Below are positions 6,180 to 7,130 of a stretch of DNA of 7,130 nt, piece by piece. This stretch comes from Bacillota bacterium (GTDB lineage: Bacteria > Bacillota > Bacilli > Bacillales > Cytobacillaceae). The position numbers and the translations under genes were made by a program. The stretch lies in assembly GCA_030705745.1 (NCBI GenBank), contig JAUZPT010000151.1, positions 1 through 7,130 on the forward strand, given 5' to 3'. The notes under the pieces were generated by a model. That model ran no database searches. It saw only the letters and a list, made by a program, of their open reading frames with translations, and was not told the DNA's origin. The stretch's first letter is position 1. The number at the start of each line of letters is the position of its first letter.

Positions 6180-6959
6180 TTGACTCGAAATAAAGTTGAG
6201 ATTTGCGGTGTAGATACTTCCAAACTTCCTGTATTAAAAAACGACGAAATGAGATTGCTTTTCAGGCAAATGCAAGAAGGCGAACTATCCGCTCGTGAAA
6301 AACTCGTAAATGGAAACCTGCGTTTGGTCCTAAGCGTCATCCAACGTTTCAATAATCGGGGCGAGTTTGTGGATGATCTCTTCCAGGTAGGATGTATTGG
6401 CCTGATGAAGTCCATTGATAACTTTGACTTAGGTCAAAACGTAAAGTTTTCCACTTATGCCGTACCGATGATCATCGGGGAAATACGGAGATATTTACGG
6501 GATAATAATCCGATTCGCGTCTCACGATCTCTTAGGGATATCGCTTACAAAGCTTTACAGGTAAGAGAAAGATTAATGAGTGAAACATCGAGAGAACCAA
6601 CCGCGGAAGAAATTGCACGCGTATTGGAAGTTCCCCATGAAGAGATTGTTTTTGCCCTAGATGCCATTCAGGATCCTGTCTCACTTTTTGAGCCTATATA
6701 TAATGATGGCGGCGACCCGATCTTTGTAATGGATCAATTAAGTGATGAACGCAATAAAGATATAAACTGGATAGAAGAGATTGCCCTAAAGGAGGGCATG
6801 AGAAGACTGAATGATCGTGAAAAACTCATTCTTCGAAAAAGATTTTTTCAAGGAAAAACACAAATGGAAGTCGCGGATGAAATCGGAATTTCCCAGGCTC
6901 AAGTTTCACGGCTTGAGAAGGCTGCGATTAAGCAAATGAACAAAAATATCCAAAGCTAA
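6180..6959 (+). CDS. sigG: RNA polymerase sigma-G factor
   Basis: Sigma-G is the late forespore sigma factor, switching on spore DNA-protection and germination genes after engulfment. The frame is open from 6084, but the TTG at 6180 (AGGAGGG at 6165-6171, 8-base gap) gives the family N-terminus M-TRNKVEICGVDTSKLPVLK and 259 residues, against 260 in B. subtilis. The upstream codons overlap the promoter and are not translated. Region 2 runs from about 40 to 110 (NGNLRLVLSVIQRF, DLFQVGCIGLMKSIDNFDL, FSTYAVPMIIGEIRRYLRD), region 3 from about 111 to 190, and the region 4.2 helix-turn-helix (TQMEVADEIGISQAQVSRLE) at about 227-246. Asn44 corresponds to the B. subtilis Asn45 implicated in binding the anti-sigma factor CsfB/Gin. 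The TTG start and hairpin should keep expression low. No pro-sequence is present. Confidence 0.98.
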   Translation: MTRNKVEICGVDTSKLPVLKNDEMRLLFRQMQEGELSAREKLVNGNLRLVLSVIQRFNNRGEFVDDLFQVGCIGLMKSIDNFDLGQNVKFSTYAVPMIIGEIRRYLRDNNPIRVSRSLRDIAYKALQVRERLMSETSREPTAEEIARVLEVPHEEIVFALDAIQDPVSLFEPIYNDGGDPIFVMDQLSDERNKDINWIEEIALKEGMRRLNDREKLILRKRFFQGKTQMEVADEIGISQAQVSRLEKAAIKQMNKNIQS

Positions 6960-6961
6960 AG

Positions 6962-6975
6962 CTGCCCTTGGGCAG
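6962..6975 (+). other. GC-rich palindrome directly after sigG
   Basis: CTGCCC at 6962-6967 and GGGCAG at 6970-6975 form an exact inverted repeat with TT between, starting two bases after the sigG stop. It has no T-run, so it is not a terminator alone; it sits just ahead of the main terminator and may stabilise the 3' end. Confidence 0.5.
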
Positions 6976-6980
6976 TCAGA

Positions 6981-7017
6981 TTGTCGAGAAAGGGGTATTT
7001 TCTCGGCAATTTTTTTT
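6981..7017 (+). terminator. Strong Rho-independent terminator after sigG
   Basis: TTGTCGAGAAA at 6981-6991 pairs with TTTCTCGGCAA at 6999-7009 (11 pairs, one of them G-U) around a 7-base loop, followed by eight T at 7010-7017. This ends the sigG transcript and isolates it from downstream genes. Confidence 0.93.
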
Positions 7018-7064
7018 GTCAAAATCTTAATATCTAAATTATTGATGGTACCTGCAAATGGTCC

Positions 7065-7130
7065 TGTTGATTTCCGCTCCGGTCACTCGCTTTCCGCGGG
7101 GAGGTCCTGAAGCCTCCTCAGCGCCTTTGG
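7065..7130 (+). repeat. Start of a GC-rich dispersed Bacillaceae intergenic repeat (cut by window end)
   Basis: Base composition changes sharply near 7065, from AT-rich spacer to GC-rich sequence beginning TGTTGATTTCCGCTCC and containing CACTCGCTTTCCGCGGGG and GCCTCCTCAGCGCC. I recognise these as typical of a noncoding element of roughly 100-150 bases present in many copies between genes in several Bacillaceae genomes, usually ending in a complement of its start. Inside the visible part GGAGG (7100-7104) pairs with CCTCC (7113-7117) and CCGCGG (7094-7099) is palindromic. The far end is outside the window, and the recognition is from memory, not from a search. Confidence 0.6.

Overview
The window is a core chromosomal cell-division and early-sporulation locus of an endospore-forming Bacillaceae bacterium. 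The gene order is ylxW (3' end), ylxX, sbp, ftsA, ftsZ, spoIIGA, sigE, sigG, all on the + strand. This order, strong AGGAGG-type ribosome binding sites, AT-rich spacers, an AT-leaning codon choice and a complete spoIIG-sigG block all point to Bacillus or a close relative. Genus or species cannot be fixed from the sequence alone. Unlike the B. subtilis layout as I recall it, no extracellular protease gene (bpr) lies between ftsZ and spoIIGA; those genes are separated by only about 340 bases.

Left part (1-1386): two neighbouring DUF881 paralogues, ylxW (only its C-terminal part is in the window) and ylxX, followed by the small membrane protein gene sbp. The ylxX reading frame is interrupted by one in-frame TAG at 551-553 and is otherwise intact on both sides. 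It is either a recent nonsense allele, a sequence error or a read-through/reinitiation case. Middle (1387-3980): a promoter region with a sigma-H-like site, then ftsA and ftsZ, which build and anchor the Z ring, closed by a Rho-independent terminator. Gap (3981-4317): terminator, a pyrimidine-rich stretch with a weak antisense mini-ORF, then the probable Spo0A/sigma-A promoter of the spoIIG operon. Right part (4318-6959): spoIIGA (the pro-sigma-E protease), sigE (its substrate, with an intact 27-residue pro-sequence), and sigG behind its own sigma-F/sigma-G type promoter. The sigG leader carries a small hairpin that hides the Shine-Dalgarno sequence, and the gene starts at TTG. A strong terminator follows sigG. 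The last ~66 bases look like the start of a GC-rich dispersed intergenic repeat found in many Bacillaceae genomes, cut by the window end.

Functionally the genes link the switch from vegetative to polar division (ftsAZ, with a sigma-H promoter) to the compartment-specific sigma cascade: sigma-E is made as a precursor in the mother cell and matured by SpoIIGA, and sigma-G is made late in the forespore and damped at translation. I see no undescribed multi-gene system here. The points worth a second look are the ylxX amber codon, the sigG leader hairpin, the 3' repeat and the ftsZ-spoIIGA gap.
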